Source: Bacteroides sp. (GTDB lineage Bacteria > Bacteroidota > Bacteroidia > Bacteroidales > Bacteroidaceae). From it: a stretch of 64,000 bases of DNA. The notes under the pieces were generated by a model, which did no database searches, was not told the DNA's origin, and saw only the letters and a program-made list of their open reading frames with translations. Shown here piece after piece: positions 42,402 through 51,127 of the stretch (the first letter of the stretch is position 1; every line of letters begins with the position of its first letter). The stretch lies in assembly GCF_030151085.1 (NCBI RefSeq), contig NZ_JASLER010000085.1, positions 1-64,000 on the forward strand, written 5' to 3'. The translations under genes were made by a program, and so were the position numbers.

Positions 42402-45065
42402 TTAAAGCCCATTAATTGTTTTCATCAACTGCTCACCCAAGCCGATAGTGTAACCTTGTGAAATAAATACCACACGGTTAAAGGTATCGGCAATGATAAA
42501 GATGGGCAATGTCTCTTTATGCTTCAGCTTCATTGCTTCGGCTATTTGATTGGAAATACCGTCCGTATCTATACCATAAACAATCGTTGAAGGCAATCCA
42601 GGGAAATCTTCGGGACGGAACTTCTTGGATTGTGCCTCATCCGGGAACAGCAATACCATCTTTCTTCCCCATTTTTCCATATCTGACTTCAATGCTGCAA
42701 TATCGCGTAAAGCATGATTGGTAGGCTCTTGATTAGCTCCCAAAATGCCCACTACAAAATAGCCGCGGCCACAGATCTGTAGCAAAGTTTGCTTATCCAA
42801 CAATGCGGTTTCTTTTCCTACACCTTGCAGCAGAGTGAACTGCGATTCGGAATTGAAGTTGCCAATCACCTGCACTTCATCCTTGCTCTCACGCATTATC
42901 AGGTCTATATTGGTTGTTTTCCCCGGCTCTATATGGAAAGATACTGCTTTAGAAAGCACTGCACCACTTGCCAGACGAGTACCTGTAACCAACATATAAT
43001 CTCCGGCATATAGCATGGTACCCTCTTTTAGCAAATTACTCCAAGTAGTACCCTCCTCATCATAAGCCAGTAAATGCAAATTGCCTTGTGGTGTAATTTG
43101 AGAAATGGAGAAGTGAGAATAATATTTCGGGTCGTCTAGTGTCTTAGTCGGTGTATATTTAGCAATGAGTTTGCCTTTCTGAACATTAGTTTGCGTAGCT
43201 TCCTCAAAGTTCACATCTATAAGTTTCTCATTACCTATTAATTGCACTTTACCGGTCACCTCATCAATACGGGCGGGAATACCCAGACTGCGCGCCATGG
43301 CAACAAAGAAAATATCACGACTATGAGCATCCGCCCTGCGTGCCTTCCATACACCTTCCGGAGAAATAGGGGCTCCACCTAAATTACAGTCTCTATCCAA
43401 CCGGATATTCTCCTTTACCCATGCTACGAGCTTCATCGGATCTACAATATATGCCTCAGTCTCTTCTTTCGGAACTACCTTACCGAAGAAGGCCTTATAA
43501 GGAGTCAGCATTTCATTACTTATACGTGGATTACGCACATATTTACGAAAATATTCGGCATTCGTATTTGCATTCAGACGGGATAACATGTGATCTAGCA
43601 ATACGCCCAAGCTAACATCACGAAGATCCTTTGCCGAGATCTGCTGCAAAAGGTCTATTCCTCCTTTTTTTGATTTCTCAGAGCGCAAACGCGCCATAAA
43701 ATTGCGAATGACTCCATGATTTCCACGAGAAGCTACCAGAATCTTAGCAACGGCATCTTCGTTCAGTTTATAGTCTCTCGCAAAATTACGTGCCGACTCT
43801 TCTGACATGAATGTACCTATGTATGCATTACGTATCGAATCTTCCTGTGCCAAGCGCTGATCGTTTCGGGCACGTTGTTCAGGAGTAACATTGGGGAGAT
43901 TCGCACTTTCTACAGGGGGTACCATATCGAAGTCCACAGAATAGTCATCACCAGCTTTTTTGTCCAGTTTCACAGTCAGTTCATTGTCTTTACCAAAAGA
44001 TAGTTTGGCAAAACCAAACTTTCCATCTTTAGATGCCCATACCAGCATATCGCCTTTTCCGGCAGTCAGGCTACAGATACCGGAAGTATCAGTCTGCATT
44101 TTAGCAACCGTATAAAATTCAGCATAATTGTAAAGTTTAAACTCTACATGGGCATCGGCAACCGGCTTTCCTTGTTCATCTTTTACTATTACAGAGGCCC
44201 GGGCAGCAGGTGCATAATTTTCTATTACATTGATTTCCGTATAATTAGGAGTCACAGACATTACTTCTTCCGCACCTTCATATCGACCGAAGACCTTGGT
44301 GTGCATCAACATTCCCCGACTGGCAGGTGCATTGAACCATCCTAAGTTTAACACAGGTTCCGGTTCACAAGCTCCAAAAAAATACCATTTTCCATCCGCC
44401 CAAGCTTCCACCCACGCATGATTATCATCGGTATGAGCCCAACGGGGTGTATATACTTGCCTTGCCGGGATACCTACCGAACGAAGTGCAGCAACCAACA
44501 AAGTAGATTCTTCACCACATCTTCCGTAAGCCGTACGCACCGTTGCCATAGGTGAACTGGTACGGGAATCGGAAGGCATATAAACAGCTTTCTCGTGACA
44601 CCAATGGTTTACTTCAAGAATTGCATCATAAAGAGAGAGCGATTTTACACGATCCTTCAACTCCTCGTAAAATACAACTCGTGCGCTATCCAGCTGTTCA
44701 TTGTTCACTCGCTCCGGAAGTACAAAATGCCGAAATACTTCTTCGGGTATTTTACTTCCCCAAGGCATTTCAGCCGCCGCCCGCTGCGAAGCCCGTATAT
44801 TCATTAAATGAAACTCCCCGGAATAATCGGTAATATCAGTCAAAGGCATATAGGCATACAAAAACTCCAATGCCTCTCGTTCATACGAAGTTAGTTCCGT
44901 ATTGAATATAGCAAATAAATCACCATTTGGCATCAATGCCTTTTTCTGCTGGAAATCTTGCTCTACGCGTTCGCGATAAGAAGCATCTGTCATGAAATGG
45001 GATTCACCGCAAGCGGTCAGTAAAAACAGTAAAATGGTTCCTAAAAGTAATACAAATTGTTTCAT
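42402..45065 (-). CDS. Transglutaminase-like lipoprotein with thioredoxin-like C-terminus
   Basis: An 887-residue outer-membrane or periplasmic lipoprotein (LLFLLTAC, lipidated Cys at 19). The transglutaminase-like core has C183 in AYGRCGEES and H216 in NHAWVEAW, with an acidic residue expected after WYFFGACEPE. An Ig-like or peptidase-regulatory segment (ASVIVKDEQGKPVADAHVEFKLYNYAEF) follows near 288. The last 150 residues look thioredoxin-like (FVVGILGANQEP...TLPIFIIADTFNRVVFISQGY) but lack a CxxC. It lies 52 bp downstream of the DUF2141 gene. Substrate is unknown. Confidence 0.78.
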   Translation of the reverse strand: MKQFVLLLGTILLFLLTACGESHFMTDASYRERVEQDFQQKKALMPNGDLFAIFNTELTSYEREALEFLYAYMPLTDITDYSGEFHLMNIRASQRAAAEMPWGSKIPEEVFRHFVLPERVNNEQLDSARVVFYEELKDRVKSLSLYDAILEVNHWCHEKAVYMPSDSRTSSPMATVRTAYGRCGEESTLLVAALRSVGIPARQVYTPRWAHTDDNHAWVEAWADGKWYFFGACEPEPVLNLGWFNAPASRGMLMHTKVFGRYEGAEEVMSVTPNYTEINVIENYAPAARASVIVKDEQGKPVADAHVEFKLYNYAEFYTVAKMQTDTSGICSLTAGKGDMLVWASKDGKFGFAKLSFGKDNELTVKLDKKAGDDYSVDFDMVPPVESANLPNVTPEQRARNDQRLAQEDSIRNAYIGTFMSEESARNFARDYKLNEDAVAKILVASRGNHGVIRNFMARLRSEKSKKGGIDLLQQISAKDLRDVSLGVLLDHMLSRLNANTNAEYFRKYVRNPRISNEMLTPYKAFFGKVVPKEETEAYIVDPMKLVAWVKENIRLDRDCNLGGAPISPEGVWKARRADAHSRDIFFVAMARSLGIPARIDEVTGKVQLIGNEKLIDVNFEEATQTNVQKGKLIAKYTPTKTLDDPKYYSHFSISQITPQGNLHLLAYDEEGTTWSNLLKEGTMLYAGDYMLVTGTRLASGAVLSKAVSFHIEPGKTTNIDLIMRESKDEVQVIGNFNSESQFTLLQGVGKETALLDKQTLLQICGRGYFVVGILGANQEPTNHALRDIAALKSDMEKWGRKMVLLFPDEAQSKKFRPEDFPGLPSTIVYGIDTDGISNQIAEAMKLKHKETLPIFIIADTFNRVVFISQGYTIGLGEQLMKTINGL

Positions 45066-45117
45066 AATGTCGTCTATCTAAGGTACAGACTACAAAATTA
45101 AAGATTTTTTTAAGAAT

Positions 45118-45531
45118 CTATTTCAAATGTATCACCAAAGTCATGTCTTCAGTAAAAGAAAAGCAGCATTTGTCGAAAGAAGGTGCTCCCATTACACCTT
45201 CGGCATCATTACTAAAGCCGAATTTCTCTGTGGGAATACCGAAAGCCCCAGTGTCCAGTTTTCCATTTCCATTCTCATCCTGATAGAGAGAAATAGCGTA
45301 TGTACCGGCAGGCAATCCCTTACAAGGTATAGAAAGTACTTTGTCCTTTACGTCGACCCGGAAACCTGCCAATGGCTTCTTCATAAATGTCTCTTGAGAG
45401 TTGTAGATGGCTACGTAGAGATAACCTTCCGTTTTCTCTATATCACGCACTTCAATAGTTAAGTTCTGTGCAAACAGCAGCTGAGCTACACCTTGCAATA
45501 CAAATACTAAAAAGATAATCATTGCTTTCAT
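45118..45531 (-). CDS. DUF2141 exported protein
   Basis: A small periplasmic protein: from the Met at 45531 it has a signal peptide (MKAMIIFLVFVLQGVAQLLFAQ in two parts) and then the DUF2141 core NLTIEVRDIEKTEGYLYVAIYNSQETF, GTYAISLYQDENGNGKLDTGAFGIPTEKFGFSND. The DENGNGKLDT loop may bind calcium. It follows the TonB receptor by 63 bp on the same strand and is probably cotranscribed. Function is unknown. Confidence 0.85.
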   Translation of the reverse strand: MKAMIIFLVFVLQGVAQLLFAQNLTIEVRDIEKTEGYLYVAIYNSQETFMKKPLAGFRVDVKDKVLSIPCKGLPAGTYAISLYQDENGNGKLDTGAFGIPTEKFGFSNDAEGVMGAPSFDKCCFSFTEDMTLVIHLK

Positions 45532-45594
45532 TTTCGTTGAGTTTAAAAAGTTAATATTAAGGGTATTCTCCATCCCCTTCAGGGGTACGAGGGG

Positions 45595-47520
45595 TTAGAA
45601 ATTAGATACATCGTAAGCAGCCTTCTTACCAAGGGTGATATATACTCCTATGTAGAAGAAATGGTCGCTGGACGCCAATATGGCTTTATTGTCTACCTTC
45701 CCGAATTCATTCTTCCGGCACAAGATATTGGTTGCGGAAGCATGGATAATCACCTTCTTGTTAACCAAATAAGTTAGTCCCAAATCCAAACTGTTATAGG
45801 GTTTCACCTCATCGTTCATCAAGCCTGGTAAAGTAGGGTTATGGTAAGGACGACCACTACTGAAACGATTGGTTACACCGATAATGGTATGTAAACTCGG
45901 TAAAGAGTATTTTACTACCAAGGCTGCATTATGTCGGGTAGCATACTGAGGTGTGGTCACTTCGGTATACTCTTGGTATTTACGTTTGGATATATTATAG
46001 GTATAAGAAAGCTGGTATTCCAGATTTTTAAGCAAAGCCTGGTCACGGAAGAAAAGATCGATACCCTTGCTATGTCCATATCCATTAGATGTCAAGAAGA
46101 TAGCTTCAGGGGAAGCATTTACTTCAGTCAATGCCAAGCGATCATAATTTTTATAATAGAATTCGGCTTTGTAAAAGCGTCCACCGTTACCATACTGGAT
46201 ACCCAGATTATATTGCAAACACTCTTCAGACTTCAAATCAGGCTGGCGAACCAAATATTCATTCTCCGGTAATTGTGTATAGCACCCTATGGTTCCTGAA
46301 AACATGACATCTCCCCAATGATAGTTCAATGCTAACCGTGGAGAGAAATTCACTTTTCGGTTTAGTGAAGTATACTCCGTACGAAAAGAAAGTTCGGCTT
46401 TAAGTTGTTCTACAGGATAATAAGTAGCCGAGAAGAATCCTGCACTAACCGTGGGCGACATACTATTACTATCATCAATTTCGGAAAGCAGATAATGATT
46501 CTTATAAGAACGGATATAGCTCTCCAATCCCATATCCAAGCGAAAAGTCGATGACAAACGTTTAAAAACTTTAGTTTTCAGATGCAATTCTTGTTGACGC
46601 TCCAACCAATCGTCACTTGTCATAACAGCACCATTTATCTTCTGCTCATTGAACGAATAGGCTGCACCCGCAAACCAATTCCATCCACCCGACATGCGAC
46701 GGCGGAAAGTTGCATTGATATAAACATTATCCTCGCCCAATCCAAATAATCTACGTTCTTCTCCTTCGTATGTAGAAAGGTCGGTACGGTCATACTGGGC
46801 ATAAATCTTCAAAGCAGTAGCCTCATCAGGAGTATACCGGAACTGAGCGGCCCCTGAAAACATCCGATAGGGTTTTGAGAACTTTTTACGACCGGAATAA
46901 ATCTTATCATATAATCCCAAGTTCTGATAGTTCAAATCCACCGACAAAGAGCCTTTATCAAAAACGTGTGTACCTCCGCCTCCTACCCCGACAACCGAAG
47001 CATTCACTCCCACTTTATTAACCCGGCTATAATCTTTTGTCTCCAAAGGCAGTACGGCAGAGAGCGCTTCTCCATATTCTTGTGAAGCACCACCGGAAGC
47101 AAGGTTCACCCCGCTAAACATAAAAGTGGAATAACGGCTTCGAGCCGGTGTATTGATACCATTTGAAGTATAAGGATTCAATACATGCATACCATCTATA
47201 TAGGTTTGTGTCTCACTGCTACTGCCGCCGCGTACCAGCAGTTCGCCGGTTTCACCTTGCACCTGCGTACCGGGCAATGTTTGCAATGCTTTGTATAAAT
47301 CACCGTTGGCACCGCCCACCGTAACCAGTTCTACCGGATGCATATCACTCCAACGACTATTAGCAGCAGGAGTTTTACGTCCTTTCACTACGACTTCCTC
47401 CAATCCGACACTATCGATATTGAATTTAAGTTGTATCGTATCTGTTATCGCCTTTTGTGCTATGGATGGATGCACAAAGAATAAAATACTTAAAGCTAAA
47501 AGGATAATTTTCCGTTTCAT
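45595..47520 (-). CDS. TonB-dependent receptor
   Basis: Outer-membrane beta-barrel importer powered by TonB. From the Met at 47520 the 641-residue protein has a signal peptide (IILLALSILFFVHPSIAQ), a segment VGLEEVVVKGRKT resembling a TonB box, a plug domain (LYKALQTLPGTQVQGETGELLVRGGSSSETQTYIDGMHV in order), and a C-terminal barrel with AATNILCRKNEFG and a final aromatic YIGVYITLGKKAAYDVSNF. It lacks the N-terminal carboxypeptidase-like domain of SusC proteins, and there is no SusD, so it is not a standard PUL pair. Ligand unknown. Confidence 0.9.
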   Translation of the reverse strand: MKRKIILLALSILFFVHPSIAQKAITDTIQLKFNIDSVGLEEVVVKGRKTPAANSRWSDMHPVELVTVGGANGDLYKALQTLPGTQVQGETGELLVRGGSSSETQTYIDGMHVLNPYTSNGINTPARSRYSTFMFSGVNLASGGASQEYGEALSAVLPLETKDYSRVNKVGVNASVVGVGGGGTHVFDKGSLSVDLNYQNLGLYDKIYSGRKKFSKPYRMFSGAAQFRYTPDEATALKIYAQYDRTDLSTYEGEERRLFGLGEDNVYINATFRRRMSGGWNWFAGAAYSFNEQKINGAVMTSDDWLERQQELHLKTKVFKRLSSTFRLDMGLESYIRSYKNHYLLSEIDDSNSMSPTVSAGFFSATYYPVEQLKAELSFRTEYTSLNRKVNFSPRLALNYHWGDVMFSGTIGCYTQLPENEYLVRQPDLKSEECLQYNLGIQYGNGGRFYKAEFYYKNYDRLALTEVNASPEAIFLTSNGYGHSKGIDLFFRDQALLKNLEYQLSYTYNISKRKYQEYTEVTTPQYATRHNAALVVKYSLPSLHTIIGVTNRFSSGRPYHNPTLPGLMNDEVKPYNSLDLGLTYLVNKKVIIHASATNILCRKNEFGKVDNKAILASSDHFFYIGVYITLGKKAAYDVSNF

Positions 47521-47593
47521 ATCTCTATGTTTATTTTCGATTACCAACATGCAATTTGCTTTCGCTGTTGCAAACATAGAGGAAGATTTCAGA

Positions 47594-47627
47594 GCAAAAA
47601 AATATCCGGGACAGACAGCCCGGATAT
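47594..47627 (-). terminator. Terminator of the LytTR regulator
   Basis: On the minus strand ATATCCGGG-8nt-CCCGGATAT forms a 9-bp stem followed by seven T. It lies between the LytTR stop (47680) and the TonB receptor start (47520), so it separates the two transcripts. Confidence 0.85.
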
Positions 47628-47679
47628 GTGACTAATGGCAATCATCCTGTGATGAATGACGTATTTCTGTGACGAATGA

Positions 47680-48585
47680 CTAGCTTGCTACCTCATTCTC
47701 TATCAACATTTTCACCTCTTTGGCGTATGCTCTTGAAACAGGAACTTCTTCTTCACATCCTTCCAATCGTAAGCGATATCCTTGTGAGTTTCCTTCTACT
47801 TTTACTACCTTTCGGACATTCACCAGAAAAGCACGGTGACAACGAATTACATAAGAGTAACTGGCTATCGTTTCTTCCGCCTGCTTCATCGTAACTCGCA
47901 ATAATTTCTGAACTGCCTTTCCATCTTTAATAGAATAGCAAGTCACCTTCACATAATTTCCTTCAGCTTCGGCATAAAGAAAATTATCAGCATTTACTTC
48001 TAGCACTTCTTTTGTTCCTCCTGAAAAGATTAAAACTTTCGGGCAATCTCCTTTTTCTTCTGTAGATGATTTTTTATCTTCGGATACTATCTTCCTTGAA
48101 AGATAGAAATTCATCTCCGTCGCCTCTTTCAGGTTACGGGCTAAAAGCAAATTCCGATTCCACATCAAAAAGATAGTGGTAGGAAAAGGAGCTAATATGG
48201 CAACCCATAACATACAAACCAAAAACAAATACCAACTTGGTTCCAGACCATATAGCCAAGAAGTATATAGCCAATTACCCACTGCTATCAACACACAATT
48301 CATTAATATATTAAGTAATTGTTTGCCTAAGGTCCACCTTTGTTCCTTATAATAATTCGGAAAAAAAGCAGGCAATACATAAACAAAGACTCCCAATGCC
48401 ATACCGGTAACTACTCCATACCCTAATAAAATAAAAAGCTTGTGTGCGTTATGCATTTGAGCAATACCAAATGGTTGCAGCAAATAAATAATCAGAAAAA
48501 CGATCACCGAGGGTATTAATACCGTCTTCCATCGTTGACAAAGTGCAGGATAAGGACTATGCAAAAGTTCTGTCAGTTTATTCAT
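47680..48585 (-). CDS. Membrane-bound LytTR-family transcriptional regulator
   Basis: A 301-residue regulator with about four N-terminal membrane helices (VLIPSVIVFLIIYLLQPFG, FILLGYGVVTGMALGVFVYVLPAF, WYLFLVCMLWVAILAPFPTTIFL) and a C-terminal LytTR DNA-binding domain: FLYAEAEGNYVKVTCY, the typical VIRCHRAFLVNVRKV, and VSRAYAKEVKML. There is no receiver domain, so the sensor and DNA-binding parts are in one protein. A TATCTTTG -7 box lies at 48617-48624 on the minus strand. Its likely target is the adjacent TonB receptor operon, by inference. Confidence 0.87.
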   Translation of the reverse strand: MNKLTELLHSPYPALCQRWKTVLIPSVIVFLIIYLLQPFGIAQMHNAHKLFILLGYGVVTGMALGVFVYVLPAFFPNYYKEQRWTLGKQLLNILMNCVLIAVGNWLYTSWLYGLEPSWYLFLVCMLWVAILAPFPTTIFLMWNRNLLLARNLKEATEMNFYLSRKIVSEDKKSSTEEKGDCPKVLIFSGGTKEVLEVNADNFLYAEAEGNYVKVTCYSIKDGKAVQKLLRVTMKQAEETIASYSYVIRCHRAFLVNVRKVVKVEGNSQGYRLRLEGCEEEVPVSRAYAKEVKMLIENEVAS

Positions 48586-48616
48586 TCCGTTATATGTATT
48601 ATATAGTAGGGTATTG

Positions 48617-48624
48617 CAAAGATA
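48617..48624 (-). promoter_or_regulatory. -7 box of the LytTR gene
   Basis: TATCTTTG on the minus strand, 31 bp upstream of the start codon at 48585. Confidence 0.5.
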
Positions 48625-48732
48625 TGTAATATATTTGTAATATAGAGATTACAAAATTACGTATTTTCAATAAAAGCGCAATGAATTATGCATCTTTTTA
48701 TGCTATAAAACATATTTCTCGAAAACATTTCA

Positions 48733-48740
48733 TATCTTTG
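48733..48740 (+). promoter_or_regulatory. -7 box for the small gene at 48766
   Basis: TATCTTTG fits TAnnTTTG and lies 25 bp before the ATG. Confidence 0.5.
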
Positions 48741-48765
48741 CAGCGTTGATAAGAGAAAACAATAA

Positions 48766-48957
48766 ATGATGTATAATCGCTTTCCGAAACGCGGAAGGCA
48801 CAAAAAGAAGATGATTATGAAAAAGAATGAAAATGAAATTATGATGTTACAGTACCGTATCAAACGCTATCAAGCAATGGGAAACGGAACTATGTGCCAG
48901 ACTTTGAATGGCAAACTGCAAAAACTGCTTGCAAAGCAGTCACATATTACCATGTAA
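48766..48957 (+). CDS. Small basic protein of unknown function (63 aa)
   Basis: MMYNRFPKRGRHKKKMIMKK opens a very basic protein, followed by an amphipathic helix (NEIMMLQYRIKRYQAMG) and TMCQTLNGKLQKLLAKQ. It has a promoter box 25 bp upstream and a terminator 26 bp downstream, which together argue for a genuine monocistronic small gene. A later Met at 48811 or 48817 could be the start. No family recognised; nucleic-acid binding is possible from charge. Confidence 0.55.
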   Translation: MMYNRFPKRGRHKKKMIMKKNENEIMMLQYRIKRYQAMGNGTMCQTLNGKLQKLLAKQSHITM

Positions 48958-48982
48958 ACAACACCTTTAAATAAAATGAATG

Positions 48983-49017
48983 AGGGCGGAAGACTGAAAA
49001 GTCTCCCGCCCTTTTCT
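48983..49017 (+). terminator. Terminator after the small gene
   Basis: GGGCGG-a-AGACT-gaaA-AGTCT-c-CCGCCC forms a stem with an A/C mismatch, followed by TTTTC. It lies between convergent genes and may serve both. Confidence 0.82.
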
Positions 49018-49023
49018 TTATAT

Positions 49024-49857
49024 TCATTCTCCTATCTTCTGACATTGCGGGCAATAATAAACCGATCCTCCCAAATATGCTTCTTTCACAACCATTCCTC
49101 CACAACAGGGACAAGGATTCTTCCATGTTTTGGCAGAAAGAATCGTTTTATATCCACCATAATTGCCATAAAGGTCGGGTTGTGTATCACGACCACCTTC
49201 AAAAACCATATCCATTAAAGTGTCTTTCAAAGAACGGAACAGAATTTCTTTTTGGGCATCCGACAGTTTCAGTACTTTCTGCTTCGGATGAATGCTAGCA
49301 TTGAACAGAATATCTTGAGTTACTCCATTGCCTACTCCCGGAATACGTTGCTCAGTAGCAAGCAGGGCTTTGGCGGTCAGGGTATTTTTAGCTTCGGCAA
49401 AGAGCTTGTCGAATTGCTCTTCCGTATAGTCTCCACTCAGAGGGGAGATACTATCACGACTTATTTTATAATACTTATTATCAATAACATCATTTAGATA
49501 AACATTGATAAAGCCATACATAGCAACTGTAAAAACAAGAAACGATTCATCAGCGAAAGTAAGCAATAGTTGATAGTTAGCAGGAATTTTATCATCTGGT
49601 TTATAATAGCGCACAATAACTCCGTCACCAATATTCATCGTCACATTATCCGAAAGATTAAAGTCGACAAACATTCCAAATCCTTTAGATGACAAGATAG
49701 TCTTACCAACTAATAACTTGCCATACTGCAACGGATCACTATTATAAAACGTAAACTTATGTGGCTTGGTAGCATTGAACACTTGTGTAATCGTCTTGCC
49801 AGCCAAAACATGATTAATTTGCTTACTCAGCGTGAGAACTTCGGGTAACTCCAACAT
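49024..49857 (-). CDS. Fpg/Nei-family DNA glycosylase with altered N-terminus
   Basis: A 277-residue protein of the formamidopyrimidine/endonuclease VIII family: N-terminal MLELPEVLTLSKQINHVLAGK, the H2TH region TEQRIPGVGNGVTQDILFNASIHPKQ, and a C-terminal zinc finger NPCPCCGGMVVKEAYLGGSVYYCPQCQK. Classical enzymes begin MPELPE, where the Pro after Met is the Schiff-base nucleophile; here that position is Leu while Glu3 remains. The enzyme may therefore act differently or be inactive as a lyase. It follows the AraC-type gene by 9 bp. Confidence 0.85.
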   Translation of the reverse strand: MLELPEVLTLSKQINHVLAGKTITQVFNATKPHKFTFYNSDPLQYGKLLVGKTILSSKGFGMFVDFNLSDNVTMNIGDGVIVRYYKPDDKIPANYQLLLTFADESFLVFTVAMYGFINVYLNDVIDNKYYKISRDSISPLSGDYTEEQFDKLFAEAKNTLTAKALLATEQRIPGVGNGVTQDILFNASIHPKQKVLKLSDAQKEILFRSLKDTLMDMVFEGGRDTQPDLYGNYGGYKTILSAKTWKNPCPCCGGMVVKEAYLGGSVYYCPQCQKIGE

Positions 49858-49866
49858 ATTATTCTT

Positions 49867-51006
49867 TCATTTTTGATTATCAATCGGGATATAGATTTCT
49901 GTTAATAACTCATCAAGAGCTGTTTCATTCGGAGTATTACAATAAACTTCAAAGATCAACGGTTGCTTTTGATAGTATCCACTTTTAGGAAACCATTCCT
50001 CATATATCGTTTTATAAAAATAGGGCAAATCAGCATAATTCCCTTTGTACTTAAAAACTGCATACGTACCGCCAGGTACTTCTTGTATCGAAAATTTGCC
50101 TCTATGGCTAATTTCTTCAACCGGCATTATCCCGATATAAAACCGACATTGCTCTTTTGGTGTAACAATCGGATTATCCAAGCTAATACTTATGTAACGA
50201 TTCTTTATATCAAACTTCAGATACTTTTTTTTATAAGATACCAATTCCTTCCAAATACTGGTATAGGCACGTTTACTATAAAAAGTATCCCCTACTTCCA
50301 GACAAACCGCCCTTTGTGTATTGATTCGTTTTATCTCAGGCTCAGGCAAGCTATCAGATACGAACTGATTGCCCACGGATTGGTATTTCGCACGATAATC
50401 TGACATAGAGAGCCCAAAATGCTTCTTAAATGCTTTCGCCAAACTGAATTTTGTTTGGTAATTAGTCTGTTCTCGTATCTTCTCAATAGATTGGATAGTA
50501 GCAATCAATAAATGGGCTATATATTCCAGACGTAGACGCTGAATATAGGTACCAACGTTTTCTCCGGTAATACTCTTGAATACTCTTCTAAAATGATAGA
50601 ACGACAAATTAACCATTTCGGCTAATTGTTCAGGAGTAAGATCGCAAAAAAGATTTTGATTAATATAAGTTCTCACCCGATTAATAGCTGCATGATGCAC
50701 ACATTGCGTATTCTCCTTCTGACACCAACGCTTGAGAGTCGGCAAGCGTTTATTCAAGAGCACCTTTAATTCCTGCGGAGTATAATTCGTACCCGAATAC
50801 CAATTATATTTATCCGTGTACTTCACCCAGATATCAACCATTTCACCCATAGAAATATCGACTATATACTCTCCATCTTTCAAGCAATAGTAACAATACT
50901 CATCACTACGGGAGTGATCGGCATTCGTCCCCAGATATTCCTCAATGTCGAAACGAAGAGGCATTCCACAACTTTGGCAATATTGTTTATCTGCTATTTG
51001 ATCCAT
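49867..51006 (-). CDS. Zinc-ribbon/AraC/GyrI-like fusion transcriptional regulator
   Basis: A 379-residue regulator from the Met at 51006. Residues 1-90 are a zinc ribbon like the protein at 18704 (YCQSCGMPL, LGTNADHS, DEYCYYCLKDGEY, LPTLKRW). Residues about 95-205 are an AraC HTH (INRVRTYINQNLFCDLTPEQLAEMVNLSFYHFRRVFKSITGENVGTYIQRLRLEYIAHLLI, in order; the second HTH has YQTKFSLAKAFKKHFGLSMSDYR). The C-terminal 160 residues resemble GyrI-like effector-binding domains (FYIGIMPVEEIS, VPGGTYAVFKYKG, EVYCNTPNETALDELLTEIYIPI). A -7 box lies 4 bp upstream of the start. Confidence 0.87.
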   Translation of the reverse strand: MDQIADKQYCQSCGMPLRFDIEEYLGTNADHSRSDEYCYYCLKDGEYIVDISMGEMVDIWVKYTDKYNWYSGTNYTPQELKVLLNKRLPTLKRWCQKENTQCVHHAAINRVRTYINQNLFCDLTPEQLAEMVNLSFYHFRRVFKSITGENVGTYIQRLRLEYIAHLLIATIQSIEKIREQTNYQTKFSLAKAFKKHFGLSMSDYRAKYQSVGNQFVSDSLPEPEIKRINTQRAVCLEVGDTFYSKRAYTSIWKELVSYKKKYLKFDIKNRYISISLDNPIVTPKEQCRFYIGIMPVEEISHRGKFSIQEVPGGTYAVFKYKGNYADLPYFYKTIYEEWFPKSGYYQKQPLIFEVYCNTPNETALDELLTEIYIPIDNQK

Positions 51007-51010
51007 ACTA

Positions 51011-51018
51011 CAAAAATA
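51011..51018 (-). promoter_or_regulatory. -7 box placed 4 bp before the AraC-type start codon
   Basis: TATTTTTG on the minus strand ends four bases before the ATG at 51006, another near-leaderless arrangement. Confidence 0.5.
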
Positions 51019-51127
51019 CAATGCCTATCTCAAATTTAGTTATCCGAAATAGGCATCTTTATAATTTCCTCCATAAAAATATGAATTAGACACAACTTTT
51101 TCACAAGAAAAGACATACCTTCGTTGT

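Noticed and set aside
45595..47520. A SusCD polysaccharide utilisation locus
   Set aside because: The receptor is short, lacks the SusC N-terminal domain, and there is no SusD or glycoside hydrolase next to it.
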